Below are positions 54,072-62,839 of a stretch of DNA of 64,000 nt, piece by piece (within the stretch, counting starts at the first letter, position 1; every line of letters starts with the position of its first letter). Source of the DNA: Vagococcus acidifermentans. Its GTDB lineage: Bacteria > Bacillota > Bacilli > Lactobacillales > Vagococcaceae. Location: assembly GCF_003987655.1 (NCBI RefSeq), contig NZ_NGKC01000014.1, positions 1 to 64,000 on the forward strand, given 5' to 3'. Made by a program: the position numbers and the translations under genes. The notes under the pieces were generated by a model. It saw only the letters and a list, made by a program, of their open reading frames with translations. It searched no databases and was not told the DNA's origin.

Positions 54072-54950
54072 TTAGTTCTCTTTAAAAATCTTCATGGCTT
54101 GCTTGGCATTTTCCTTCATGGCAGCTGTTGCAGCCAACGACAGCTCATCAAAAAAGACAGGCTGGCCTTGAGCGGTACCGGCCAGTATGTCACGCACCGC
54201 TTGACCAGCCGCTTTGTTCATGTATGTGTAGTAGTTGATTTTGCAAATACCATTTTTGATGGCTGTCCGGTAGTTGTCATCCGAAACACCGGAGCCGCCG
54301 TGCATCACAAATGGTACATCAATTTTTTTCTTGATGGCTGTGATTCTATCCAAATCAAGTTTCGGTTTTTTCAAATACAGTCCGTGGACAGTACCGAAGC
54401 CAATGGCTAAGCAATCAACATTCGTACGTTCCACAAACTCTTTTGCCAAATCCGGGTCTGTATAAATGTCGTCTAAATTGTCGTAGTCTTCATCTGAATC
54501 TGATCCGCGGCCTTCTCCGCCGCCGATGGCAGACGTAAAAATATGTCCCAATTCCGCTTCCACTGAGACGCCAACTGCATGGGCAATTTTGACAAGCTCT
54601 GCCGTTTCTCTGACATTGTCTTCAAATGCCTTTGATGATGCATCATACATGATTGACGTAAAACCCAAACGAATCGCCTCAACACATAAATCAAACGAAG
54701 CACCATGATCCAAATGCACACCGACAGGTACCGTTGCATTGCGAGCATAGTCTAACATTACCGGCCCGATTTCTTTCAAAGAAATCAAGTTTTCATGCAC
54801 TTCCGCGTGCTGTAAAATAACCGGCGACCCAAGCTCTTCAGCTGCCCCGATAACCGCCCGGACTGCTTCCAGGTTCGGCACGTTAAATGCACCGACAGCA
54901 TATCGATTCTTTTTTGCTTCATTCAGCATTTCGCTTAGCGTTACTAACAT
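54072..54950 (-). CDS. Class II ketose-bisphosphate aldolase
   Basis: A 292-residue zinc-dependent aldolase of the Fba/GatY/KbaY family. Zinc ligands are in VGVHLDHGASFDL, AELGHI and FGTVHGLY, and the phosphate loop is MHGGSGVSDD. Unusual is a long acidic insert after AELGHI (GGGEGRGSDSDEDYDNLDD) where most relatives have a short loop. The substrate could be tagatose or another ketose bisphosphate. Its start overlaps the regulator's stop (TGATG). Confidence 0.9.
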   Translation of the reverse strand: MLVTLSEMLNEAKKNRYAVGAFNVPNLEAVRAVIGAAEELGSPVILQHAEVHENLISLKEIGPVMLDYARNATVPVGVHLDHGASFDLCVEAIRLGFTSIMYDASSKAFEDNVRETAELVKIAHAVGVSVEAELGHIFTSAIGGGEGRGSDSDEDYDNLDDIYTDPDLAKEFVERTNVDCLAIGFGTVHGLYLKKPKLDLDRITAIKKKIDVPFVMHGGSGVSDDNYRTAIKNGICKINYYTYMNKAAGQAVRDILAGTAQGQPVFFDELSLAATAAMKENAKQAMKIFKEN

Positions 54951-55681
54951 CAGCCTTTTTCCTCCTCTACACCGTTGAAACGATATTCAAGATTGGTGGC
55001 AAACGCATTTGAATACACGTAAGACAATTCAATCGGTTTGCCTTGCCAGCAGGCTAAGTTGCTGACTATCATCACAACAGCGGGTTCTTTTAATTGCAAA
55101 TAGTTTTTTTCTTCAGGACTTGCTTCTCTGGCAAACACTTTCTGCAGCGTTGTGTGCGGAGTGATGCCAAATGACTCTAGTACGCCCCACAAAGACTTGT
55201 CCGTTAAATTCTCTTGCACAATGTCCGGGTTACATCTGCTCAGAGGGATGTAGCTCTCCGAAAGTGAATACACTTTCCCATCCACGCTCCGCAGACGCAG
55301 CAGATAAAACACAAAATCGTTTTCTGGAATCTCTAGAGGCACGCTTAATTCTTTTGCAGCAGGGATGATTTTTTGCGCCAGTACCCGCGACGTGATTTGT
55401 TTTTTCCGCGAGACAATATCAGCATACAGCCCTCTTGTGTGCATACTTGTTTCTACCCTGACATTTTTGTTTGGAATGATATAGCCTTTGCCGTCAATCT
55501 CACTGACTTTGCCTTTCTTTGCCAGTGATTTCAGCGCTCGCTTAATAGTCGTCCGGCTCACATCAAAATGTTCTGCCAGTTTTCTTTCGCTGGGCAAAGC
55601 TTGTTCCTCCCGTGCGAGTTGGTCGATTAACGCTTCAATCTCGTCACCAATCAGTTTATATTTTGGAATAAATTCATCCAT
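54950..55681 (-). CDS. GntR-family regulator (HutC/UTRA type)
   Basis: A ~243-residue regulator with an N-terminal winged helix (ALPSERKLAEHFDVSRTTIK, then RALKSLAKKGKVSEIDGKGY) and a C-terminal UTRA effector domain (LRLRSVDGKVYSLSESYIPL ... ELSYVYSNAF). The UTRA domain usually binds a sugar phosphate. Start at the ATG 55679-55681 with GGGAGG 7 nt upstream; the longer frame has no ribosome-binding site. It lies inside the operon it probably represses via the two operators near 56.97 kb. Confidence 0.92.
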   Translation of the reverse strand: MDEFIPKYKLIGDEIEALIDQLAREEQALPSERKLAEHFDVSRTTIKRALKSLAKKGKVSEIDGKGYIIPNKNVRVETSMHTRGLYADIVSRKKQITSRVLAQKIIPAAKELSVPLEIPENDFVFYLLRLRSVDGKVYSLSESYIPLSRCNPDIVQENLTDKSLWGVLESFGITPHTTLQKVFAREASPEEKNYLQLKEPAVVMIVSNLACWQGKPIELSYVYSNAFATNLEYRFNGVEEEKG

Positions 55682-55780
55682 CGATAATCCTCCCTTAATA
55701 CATATCAAGGGTATCATATCAATCGGTCGGCATTTATTCAACAACCGGATAGTCTGCCCTTCAGTGCGAGCCTTCACCCT

Positions 55781-56815
55781 TTAAAATTTAACAACAACGC
55801 GATACTTGTCGCCTTTTACCGCCGACTTAAAGGCTTGTTCCACTTCTTCGAAATCATAAACCTCACTAATAAACGGCTTCACATCAATAACACCTTTACT
55901 AATTAGACGTGTTGAACGCATGAAGTCGCGACTGTTGGAATTGGCCGTCCCTAGTAATTGATAACTGTTTTTGTGCAACCGATCCGGACTGAGCGAAACA
56001 GGTGTGTCCGGATAGAAAGATGAATATAACACTACCTTGCCTAAATTGGCGACAATCGCTACGGCATCATCAACCAGTTCAGAAATCGGAGTAGTATCAA
56101 ATACAACATTTGCGCCAATCTGATCTGTCAGTTTCATCACTTCATCATACAGATTTTGTTCCTTAGTATTGATTGTATATGACGCACCAACTGTTCGGCT
56201 GAGTGCCAAGCGGTCATCTTTTAAATCGCAAGCAACAACGATTGCGCCGCTCTTGGCCGCCAAAGATACGTGCAGCAAGCCCATGATACCGCAGCCTATG
56301 ACAACGACGACATCACCGTACTGAATGTCAGCCGTCTCGCAGCTGTGTATGACACAAGACAATGGTTCCGAAAGAGCAGCTTCCTCAGGCGTGACAGTAT
56401 CGTAATGAAACAGATGTTTTGGGTTAGCCAGCATGTATTCGGAAAGTCCGCCCATGCCCTTATGCGGCAGTCCCTCCAATTGTTTGCTGTGGTCAAAGTA
56501 CAGGCAGTTTTGTTCCTGACCGGTTTTGCAATAATAGCAGTCGCCGCATGCCAAATTAGTACCATAAACGACTTTATCGCCGATATGCCAAATCTTTTCA
56601 TTGATTTTCTTACCCAGTCCTACTATTTCCGCTGCAATTTCATGGCCGCCGATAAAAGGAAATTCAACCTGTTTAACCCCTGTATACACCCGTTGTTCCC
56701 ACGTACAAATGGCACATGCTTCGATTTTAATCAGTATCTTGTCATCTGGAATTTTCTGTATGTCATATTCTTCGATTTTAATTTTTTCAATTCCCTCAAA
56801 CACTGCTGTTTTCAT
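55781..56815 (-). CDS. Zinc-dependent medium-chain dehydrogenase
   Basis: A ~344-residue alcohol dehydrogenase-like enzyme (sorbitol/galactitol-phosphate/threonine dehydrogenase group). The catalytic zinc site begins at ICTWEQRV with the cysteine, then GGHEIAAEI; structural zinc cysteines are in CGDCYYCKTGQEQNC. The NAD-binding Rossmann motif is VIGCGIMGLLHVSLA. The ATG at 56813-56815 (MKTAVFEG) matches the family start and has AGGA 9 nt upstream. A longer in-frame start at 56893 would add 26 residues and overlaps a leader ORF. First enzyme of the sugar operon; substrate unknown. Confidence 0.88.
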   Translation of the reverse strand: MKTAVFEGIEKIKIEEYDIQKIPDDKILIKIEACAICTWEQRVYTGVKQVEFPFIGGHEIAAEIVGLGKKINEKIWHIGDKVVYGTNLACGDCYYCKTGQEQNCLYFDHSKQLEGLPHKGMGGLSEYMLANPKHLFHYDTVTPEEAALSEPLSCVIHSCETADIQYGDVVVVIGCGIMGLLHVSLAAKSGAIVVACDLKDDRLALSRTVGASYTINTKEQNLYDEVMKLTDQIGANVVFDTTPISELVDDAVAIVANLGKVVLYSSFYPDTPVSLSPDRLHKNSYQLLGTANSNSRDFMRSTRLISKGVIDVKPFISEVYDFEEVEQAFKSAVKGDKYRVVVKF

Positions 56816-56889
56816 TTTCTTAATTCCTTTCATAGTGTTTTTGCAATGAACCTTCACTGTCAACAGCACGACTCGTCTCCCAATGAACG

Positions 56890-56940
56890 TCATCCGTAAC
56901 CCTTTTCAAAAAAATTGGTGCTGATATTACCTCCAACCAT
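56890..56940 (-). CDS. Possible 16-residue leader peptide of the sugar operon
   Basis: A short frame (MVGGNISTNFFEKGYG) starts at 56938-56940 with a good Shine-Dalgarno (GAGGTG, 6 nt upstream). It ends in an ATGA overlap with the first in-frame ATG of the dehydrogenase frame (56891-56893). It could be a leader that couples translation, or the start of a lost gene. Confidence 0.35.
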   Translation of the reverse strand: MVGGNISTNFFEKGYG

Positions 56941-56955
56941 TTATTCACCTCTTTT

Positions 56956-56990
56956 AGTACAATTGGTACTTTTTTAGTGCCAATGGTTTT
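56956..56990. promoter_or_regulatory. Two phased operator copies for the GntR-type regulator
   Basis: AGTACAATTGGTACT (56956-56970) is a palindrome; a diverged second copy AGTGCCAATGGTTTT (56976-56990) starts exactly 20 bp away, two helical turns. Both lie just downstream of the promoter at 57004-57032 and so would block transcription when occupied. The regulator is inferred to be the GntR/UTRA protein of the same operon. Confidence 0.6.
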
Positions 56991-57003
56991 TATTTATATT
57001 TTC

Positions 57004-57032
57004 ACTATAGGCCATCTGTCGCGGAATGTCAA
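57004..57032 (-). promoter_or_regulatory. Strong sigma-A promoter of the sugar operon
   Basis: On the minus strand a perfect TTGACA (57027-57032), a 17-nt spacer and TATAGT (57004-57009). Confidence 0.8.
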
Positions 57033-57078
57033 TACTGCTCCCGCCGGTATACCGAAACCGTTTGAACGCAACACCGCA

Positions 57079-57118
57079 TAAAAAAACAACAACTTGAAAG
57101 GATTGTTTCAAGCTGCTG
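57079..57118 (-). terminator. Terminator of the M42 peptidase gene
   Basis: On the minus strand CAGCAGCTTGAAA (57106-57118) pairs with TTTCAAGTTGTTG (57087-57099), followed by a run of T. Confidence 0.82.
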
Positions 57119-57138
57119 CTTCATAGATTAGTTATTTT

Positions 57139-58221
57139 TTAAAATCGTCTCAATTCTGCTACGGTATCCGCATCCAGACGCTTCACAACTTCTGTGACCA
57201 GTTTGACCGTGTTGTAATAGTCATCTTCGTGAATCACTGAGGTGTGTGAATGCAGGTAGCGTGTCGCAACGGTAATAGCCAAAGACGGAATCCCGTTACG
57301 TGTCACGTGTTGCTGACCGGCATCAGTTCCGCCGCCGGTAATAACAGTATACTGGAATGGAATCTCCAGTTCTTCTGCAACATTAATGACAAAGTCACGC
57401 AGTTTTTTATGAGGAATCATTGATGCATCGTAAATCAAAATCTGAGGACCTTTACCAAGTTCCGAATCGGCTTCTTTCGGCGTCATTCCCGGTGTGTCCC
57501 CCGCTGTACCAGTATCAAGTGCAAACGCAATGTCCGGATTGATGAGGTGTGTGCTGGTGCGTGCTCCTCTTAATCCTACTTCTTCTTGAACATTGCTGCC
57601 GGCAAATAAAATATTTGGGTGCCCTTCTTTTGCCAAATTTTCCAGCACTTTCAAGGAAACTGCTGTTCCGATACGGTTGTCCCATGCTTTGGCCAGTAAA
57701 AATTTGGACTCATTAAGACGCTGGAATTCAATATATGGCGTAATCATGTCGCCGGGACGAATTCCCCATGCTTCAACTTCTTCTTTACTCGTTGCCCCGA
57801 GGTCCACGAACATCTCACTGATTTCATAAGGTTTTTTGCGGGCTTCTGCTGACAAGACATGCGGCGGTTTCGAGCCGATTACACCGTGAAATTCTTTGCC
57901 GCTGCTGGCAGTTACTTTGACTTGTTGCGCCAGCATGACTTGCCCCCACCAGCCGCCAAGTGTTTGAAATTTTAGAAACCCTTTTTCTGTCACCGTAGTC
58001 ACCATAAATCCGACTTCATCCATGTGACCGGAAATCAACACTTTTGGTCCGTCTGCAGCACCGGCATGTTTGGCATGAATGCCTCCCAGACCATCAAAGA
58101 CAAAATCATCTGCGTAAGGTTCAGCATATTTTTTGAAAACATCACGCACCTGGTCCTCGTTGCCGGGAACTCCCTTTGCATCTGTTAATTCTTTTAAAAA
58201 TAGTTCTTCTGATTTTTCCAT
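57139..58221 (-). CDS. pepA: M42-family aminopeptidase (PepA, glutamyl aminopeptidase-like)
   Basis: A 360-residue dinuclear metallo-aminopeptidase that forms tetrahedral dodecamers in this family. Metal ligands and catalytic residues: [44 protein letters not shown] and [12 protein letters not shown]. It removes N-terminal acidic or neutral residues from peptides. Shine-Dalgarno AAAGGTGG is upstream of the ATG. Transcribed away from the methionine operon. Confidence 0.92.
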   Translation of the reverse strand: MEKSEELFLKELTDAKGVPGNEDQVRDVFKKYAEPYADDFVFDGLGGIHAKHAGAADGPKVLISGHMDEVGFMVTTVTEKGFLKFQTLGGWWGQVMLAQQVKVTASSGKEFHGVIGSKPPHVLSAEARKKPYEISEMFVDLGATSKEEVEAWGIRPGDMITPYIEFQRLNESKFLLAKAWDNRIGTAVSLKVLENLAKEGHPNILFAGSNVQEEVGLRGARTSTHLINPDIAFALDTGTAGDTPGMTPKEADSELGKGPQILIYDASMIPHKKLRDFVINVAEELEIPFQYTVITGGGTDAGQQHVTRNGIPSLAITVATRYLHSHTSVIHEDDYYNTVKLVTEVVKRLDADTVAELRRF

Positions 58222-58348
58222 TTCATAACCACCTTTACCTTGTTATTGGAAATTCACATACACTTTCTTATTATAACATACCTTCACCTCATGACGACTA
58301 TCCATGCAGGCAAAAAAAAAAAGGTAAAAATTTCATGAAAATTTATTC

Positions 58349-58377
58349 TTGACAACCTGAATGAAATTAGTTATGAT
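58349..58377 (+). promoter_or_regulatory. Sigma-A promoter of the methionine operon
   Basis: Perfect TTGACA (58349-58354), a 17-nt spacer and TATGAT (58372-58377), about 600 bp upstream of metN; the tandem T-box leader lies between. Confidence 0.8.
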
Positions 58378-58383
58378 GGAAAA

Positions 58384-58664
58384 AATTAACACAACAACTT
58401 CTGATGACAAGGAAAGTACATGCGAGATGTTTTTTAGAGAGTCTTCATCTGGTGAAAGAAGATAAACAGAACGCTTGGAAAATGGCCTTTGAAGATTAGC
58501 TGTCGATACGTAGGCAGTTACGGGAGCTCCCGTTATCGTGAGCAGCAAATTACGGACACGTGATTTGGTTGAGGAAAACGTCACTGTTTCCGAAAAAAGG
58601 TGGTAACACGAGTTGATTCGTCCTTTTGTTTTGCTTGGTCAAGCAAAACAATGGGACTTTTTTA
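58384..58664 (+). promoter_or_regulatory. T-box riboswitch 1, methionine specifier
   Basis: Stem I landmarks AGAGAGTCTTC (58436-58446) and GGTGAAAG (58451-58458) are followed by a specifier loop GGAAAATGGCC with ATG at 58482-58484. The T-box motif AAGGTGGTAACACG is at 58597-58610. A terminator hairpin GTCC...GTTTTGCTT/AAGCAAAAC...GGAC spans 58620-58657 with a T-run to 58664. Uncharged tRNA-Met would pair with AUG and with UGGU to favour antitermination. Confidence 0.9.
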
Positions 58665-58675
58665 TTTTAATAGAG

Positions 58676-58951
58676 ATGATTGAACATTGATGCGATAAGT
58701 ATGGTTTTAAGAAGCTTAACAGAGAGTCTTCGCTTTGCTGAAAGGAGACAGCTCCCCTGATACCAGAAAATGGTCGCTGAGTTTTTCGCTCCGAGTGCTT
58801 GCATAAGGCAGCGACGGTTGTACCCGTTATTGTACTAGAGTATGGTTGTTTCGTACTTGAAGAGGGCTGGTATGCGAGTATCAGCTGAAAAAAGGTGGTA
58901 ACACGCTAACAGGCGTCCTTAATACAAGCAATTGTATTAAGGGCGCTTTTT
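58676..58951 (+). promoter_or_regulatory. T-box riboswitch 2, methionine specifier
   Basis: A second complete T-box 285 nt after the first: AGAGAGTCTTC (58721-58731), GCTGAAAG (58737-58744), specifier CCAGAAAATGGTC with ATG at 58770-58772. The T-box motif AAGGTGGTAACACG is at 58892-58905. The terminator GCGTCCTTAATACAA/TTGTATTAAGGGCGC is at 58913-58946 with a T-run. No promoter is visible between the two, so they act in series before metN. Confidence 0.9.
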
Positions 58952-58976
58952 GTTTATCAAAAAAAGAGGTGAGGAA

Positions 58977-60053
58977 ATGCTTGAATTAAAGAATATCGAT
59001 GTTGTATTTCGGCAAAAGAAAGAGGAAATCCGCGCTGTGAGCGATGTGTCCCTGACTATTAACAAGGGCGATGTGTTCGGCATTGTCGGCTACTCCGGCG
59101 CCGGCAAAAGCACACTTGTCAGAGTCATCAATCTGCTGCAGCGGCCGACTGGCGGTGAAGTCATTTTTCAAGGAAAAAATCTCCTGTCACTGACTCCCCG
59201 TCAATTAAGAGAGGAACGGAAAAAAATTGGGATGATTTTTCAGCACTTTCATCTGATGATGGCAAGAACAGTTTACGAAAATGTTGATTTTTCATTGAAA
59301 TATACGTCACTCAGCAAGAAACAGCGGGACGAAAAAGTACTGGCGCTACTGGAACTTGTCGGTTTATCTGACAAAAAAGAGACGTATCCCAGTCAGCTGT
59401 CAGGCGGGCAAAAACAGCGGGTGGCAATTGCACGGGCCTTGGCAAATGACCCTGAAATCCTGCTGTGCGATGAAGCGACCAGCGCACTTGACCCTAAAAC
59501 GACTCAGCAAATATTGGCGCTGCTGAAATCACTGAATCAAAAACTGGGAGTGACTATCGTCCTGATTACCCACGAAATGCAGGTCGTCAAAGAAATCTGC
59601 AATCGTGTGGCTGTGATGGAAAACGGCCAAGTGATTGAGCAAAATTCGCTGATTCATATTTTCAGCCGGCCTCAGCAAGCTTTGACGAAAGATTTTATTC
59701 GCACGGCGACACATACTGACAAAGCGTTGGAAACTATTTTACAACATCCCTCGCTGGCCAAGCCCGACCAGCAAAGCGAGCTGGTGGAACTGTCGTATTT
59801 GGGGGAATCTGCAAGCGAGCCGCTTATCGCGCAGCTTTACAGCAAGTTCCAAGTTGAGACAAACATCTTGTATGGAAACATCGAATTTTTGCAGCAGGTA
59901 CCGTTCGGGACGTTGATTGTTGTTTTGAAGGGGCAGCGGACACAGCGGCAAAAAGCGGTGGCCTACCTGAAAGAACAGCAAGTAACTGTCACAATGTTAC
60001 GAAGAGATACCGCAAGTGAACCAGCTTTGCTGAAATCAATAGGAGGAGGGTAA
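58977..60053 (+). CDS. metN: Methionine ABC importer ATPase MetN
   Basis: A ~358-residue ATPase. Walker [10 protein letters not shown], signature LSGGQKQR, Walker [14 protein letters not shown] and H-loop ITHEM. The C-terminal ~80 residues are a NIL domain ([20 protein letters not shown]), which senses internal methionine in E. coli MetN and inhibits transport. Start at the ATG 58977-58979 with GAGGTGAGG upstream; an earlier TTG in frame lies next to the second T-box terminator. Confidence 0.95.
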   Translation: MLELKNIDVVFRQKKEEIRAVSDVSLTINKGDVFGIVGYSGAGKSTLVRVINLLQRPTGGEVIFQGKNLLSLTPRQLREERKKIGMIFQHFHLMMARTVYENVDFSLKYTSLSKKQRDEKVLALLELVGLSDKKETYPSQLSGGQKQRVAIARALANDPEILLCDEATSALDPKTTQQILALLKSLNQKLGVTIVLITHEMQVVKEICNRVAVMENGQVIEQNSLIHIFSRPQQALTKDFIRTATHTDKALETILQHPSLAKPDQQSELVELSYLGESASEPLIAQLYSKFQVETNILYGNIEFLQQVPFGTLIVVLKGQRTQRQKAVAYLKEQQVTVTMLRRDTASEPALLKSIGGG

Positions 60054-60057
60054 TTTC

Positions 60058-60738
60058 ATGTCACAATTTTTACAAGCTTATTTACCTAACGTCATGACAT
60101 TAAAAGAGGAATTTATCATCAGTACGTGGGAAACGATCTATATGGTCTTTTGGACAGCTCTTGCAGCTGGCGGGTTCGGGCTAGTTCTGGGAATTATTCT
60201 GGTGGTGACCGCGCCGGGCGGTATCTTGACACATGCCCCGGTTCATCAGCTTCTCGACAAGCTGATCAATGTCTGCCGCTCGATTCCTTTCATTATCATG
60301 CTGACGCTGGTCGCACCGCTGACGCGACTCGTCATAGGGACAACCATCGGAACGACAGCCGCACTCGTGCCTCTGACTATCGGGACGATGCCGTTTTTTG
60401 CCAGGCAAGTCGAAAATGCTCTGTTGGAGGTGGACAGCGGCGTTGTTGAAGCGGCTGAAGCAATGGGGACCAGCCCGCTTGGTATTATTTTCCGGGTGTA
60501 TTTAATTGAAGGGCTGCCAAGTATTATCCGTGTTTCAGCGGTCACAATCATTAATTTGATTGGACTGACGACCATGGCGGGAGCGGTCGGAGCCGGCGGT
60601 CTTGGAAATTTAGCGATTTCACGGGGGTATAATCGGTTTCAAACGGATGTCACAATCGTTGCGACACTGATTGTCCTTGTGCTGGTATTTATCAGCCAAG
60701 CAATCAGCCAGTGGGCAATTAAAAAAACAAGCCATTAA
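60058..60738 (+). CDS. metI: Methionine ABC importer permease MetI
   Basis: A 226-residue permease with five spans. The coupling loop is VVEAAEAMGTSPLGIIFRVY, and GLTTMAGAVGAGGLGNLAI is the conserved MetI segment. AGGAGGG precedes the ATG; 4 bp after metN. Confidence 0.95.
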   Translation: MSQFLQAYLPNVMTLKEEFIISTWETIYMVFWTALAAGGFGLVLGIILVVTAPGGILTHAPVHQLLDKLINVCRSIPFIIMLTLVAPLTRLVIGTTIGTTAALVPLTIGTMPFFARQVENALLEVDSGVVEAAEAMGTSPLGIIFRVYLIEGLPSIIRVSAVTIINLIGLTTMAGAVGAGGLGNLAISRGYNRFQTDVTIVATLIVLVLVFISQAISQWAIKKTSH

Positions 60739-60760
60739 TCTAAAAAAGGGAGAGAATCAC

Positions 60761-61594
60761 ATGAAAAAAATAACAACAGGAATACTTATTTTAGCGAGCG
60801 CACTGCTTTTACTGGCAGGTTGCGGAAAAGGCAGCGCCAAACAATCAGACAATAAGAAAGTTAAACTGGGAGTGGTCGGTTCGGATACACGAACATGGGA
60901 TTTCGTTAAGGAAAAACTTGCCAAAGACGGCATTGATTTGGAAATTGTCGAGTTTACCGACTACAATCAGCCGAATGCGGCACTGAACGATAAAGAAATT
61001 GATTTGAATTCTTTTCAGCACCAAATCTTTTTAGACAACTATAATAATGAACACGGCACAAAACTGACCAGCATCGGCAATACCGTGAACTCGCCGCTCG
61101 GGATTTATTCAGAAAAAATCAAGTCCGTTGATGAACTGAAAGACGGTGATGAAATTTCCATCCCGAATGATCCGACAAACGGCGGACGGGCGCTGATCCT
61201 GCTTCAGAAAGCCGGATTGATTAAAGTCAATGCCGCTAAAAATAATTTGCCGACTGTGGAGGATATTACTGAAAACAAGAAACAGCTGAAAATCACAGAA
61301 CTTGATGCTGCTCAGACTGCCCGTTCCCTGCAAGACGTAGCGGCCGCTATCATTAACGGCGGCATGGCGATTGATGCGGGCTACTCGCCTAAACAAGATG
61401 CTATTTTCTTTGAGCCGGTCGATGACGAGTCTCGGCCGTATGTCAACATCATTGTGGCGCGTCCGGAAGACACTGACAATCAGACCTATCAAAAAATAGT
61501 GGCGGCTTATCAGCAGGACGATGTCAAAGACTTTATTCTTGAGACGTACAAAGAGGCATATCAGCCGGCATGGGAAACATTCGGTAAAAAATAG
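60761..61594 (+). CDS. metQ: Methionine-binding lipoprotein MetQ
   Basis: A ~277-residue NlpA/MetQ lipoprotein. The signal peptide ends in the lipobox LLAGC with Cys21. VKLGVVGSDTRTWDFVKEKL, FTDYNQPNAALNDKEIDLNS and NDPTNGGRALILLQKAGLIK are family signatures. The ATG at 60761 has GGGAG upstream; the longer frame runs through metI. Confidence 0.94.
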   Translation: MKKITTGILILASALLLLAGCGKGSAKQSDNKKVKLGVVGSDTRTWDFVKEKLAKDGIDLEIVEFTDYNQPNAALNDKEIDLNSFQHQIFLDNYNNEHGTKLTSIGNTVNSPLGIYSEKIKSVDELKDGDEISIPNDPTNGGRALILLQKAGLIKVNAAKNNLPTVEDITENKKQLKITELDAAQTARSLQDVAAAIINGGMAIDAGYSPKQDAIFFEPVDDESRPYVNIIVARPEDTDNQTYQKIVAAYQQDDVKDFILETYKEAYQPAWETFGKK

Positions 61595-61607
61595 GAGGAC
61601 ATTAGCT

Positions 61608-62798
61608 ATGACTACACAACAAACACTCACCGAAGCTATTCAGGCTATTTCGGAAGATATCATCAGCTGGCGCCGCCACTTGCATCAATACCCGGAGGCA
61701 AGTCTGAAAGAAGTGGAAACGAGCAAATACATTCAAAACCAGTTGAAAGCATGGGGCATCCCCTTTCAGCGTGTTGGCGAAACAGGGACGATTGCCGCGT
61801 TGACCGGGACGAAGGGAGCAGGTAAAACGATTGTCTTGCGTGCGGATATTGACGCACTTGAACTGCCGGACAAAACAGGAGCGGTTTACCAGTCCAAAAA
61901 CGAGGGCTTAAATCATGCGTGCGGGCATGACGGGCACACGGCAGCACTGCTTGGCGCGCTGAAAGTGCTGAAAGACCATCGCCACACATTTCCCGGCACG
62001 ATAAAGTTTGCGTTTCAGCAGGCTGAGGAAATCGGTGCGGGCGCAAAACATTTTGTGCAAGGCGATTTTTTAAACGATGCCGACCAAGTCTTCGGAATTC
62101 ATCTGGCGTCGTATTTGCCAGTCGGCCAACTAGCGGCAACACCGGGGGCAGTCAATGCTTCGTGCGATATTTTTTATATCACTGTGTCAGGGTTCAGCAG
62201 CCATGTCTCCCAGCCGCATGTCGGCCGCGATGCACTGTTGGCAGCTGCCAGTATCGTCGTGGAGCTGCAAAAAATCGTGGCACGCGAAATCGACCCGTTT
62301 GACCCGGCTGTTGTCGGCATTGGACGGCTGGATGCCGGGACCCGCTACAATATCGTCGCAAACCGGGCACGCATTGAAGGAACGATTCGGGCTTTCTCCC
62401 ATGACACACGCGCCTTTTTATTGAAGCGTGTCGAAGAAATCGCCAACGAGGTTGCTGCGGCCCACCGCACAACACTGTCCTTCCGGGTGCATGACGCAGC
62501 TGCTCCGCTCATCAATCACAGTGAGCCGGCACAGCGGGCACGCAACGTCGCGGCAACCATTGTCGGCGCTGACAATGTTGTCACAGACCAGCAAAAAAGC
62601 ATGGGGGCAGACGACTTCGCCGATTTTCTGGCTGCAGCTCCGGGGGTTTACGGTCTGGTCGGGTCGCGCAACCCAGATGAACCCCGGACCCATTTCGGCC
62701 ATCATCACGAACAGTTCGACATTGATGAACGTTCGCTCGTTTTGGCCGCAACTTACCACACGTTGTACGCCATTGATTATTTGACACAATCATCCTGA
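61608..62798 (+). CDS. M20D-family amidohydrolase
   Basis: A ~396-residue metal-dependent amidohydrolase of the hippuricase/IAA-amino-acid hydrolase/YxeP group. WRRHLHQYPEASLKEVETS is the family N-terminus; HACGHDGHTAALLGAL and QQAEEIGAGAKHFV carry metal ligands, with a dimerisation domain in between and GADDFADFL at the end. It starts 13 nt after metQ with AGGAGG, so it belongs to the T-box-controlled methionine operon. A role in releasing methionine or cysteine from N-acyl forms is my inference. Confidence 0.9.
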   Translation: MTTQQTLTEAIQAISEDIISWRRHLHQYPEASLKEVETSKYIQNQLKAWGIPFQRVGETGTIAALTGTKGAGKTIVLRADIDALELPDKTGAVYQSKNEGLNHACGHDGHTAALLGALKVLKDHRHTFPGTIKFAFQQAEEIGAGAKHFVQGDFLNDADQVFGIHLASYLPVGQLAATPGAVNASCDIFYITVSGFSSHVSQPHVGRDALLAAASIVVELQKIVAREIDPFDPAVVGIGRLDAGTRYNIVANRARIEGTIRAFSHDTRAFLLKRVEEIANEVAAAHRTTLSFRVHDAAAPLINHSEPAQRARNVAATIVGADNVVTDQQKSMGADDFADFLAAAPGVYGLVGSRNPDEPRTHFGHHHEQFDIDERSLVLAATYHTLYAIDYLTQSS

Positions 62799-62805
62799 CA
62801 AAGCA

Positions 62806-62838
62806 AACACCGGCGGTCTGCTGCAAACCGCCGGTGTT
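62806..62838. terminator. Terminator of the methionine operon
   Basis: AACACCGGCGGT (62806-62817) and ACCGCCGGTGTT (62827-62838): a 12-bp perfect stem, usable on both strands. T-run short. Confidence 0.82.
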
Positions 62839-62839
62839 A

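Noticed and set aside
55781-56893. Long start for the zinc dehydrogenase (ATG at 56893)
   Set aside because: The extra 26 residues do not resemble the family, while the ATG at 56815 has a Shine-Dalgarno and matches the usual N-terminus; kept only as a possible coupling point for the leader.
58665-58720. Possible second promoter between the two T-boxes (TTGAAC ... TATGGT)
   Set aside because: The spacing is only about 14 nt and the -10 is poor, so a serial arrangement is more likely.
58384-58951. SAM-type (S-box or SMK) riboswitch before metNIQ
   Set aside because: The AAGGTGGTAACACG elements, the GNTGAAAG loops and AUG specifiers fit T-boxes; no S-box core was seen.
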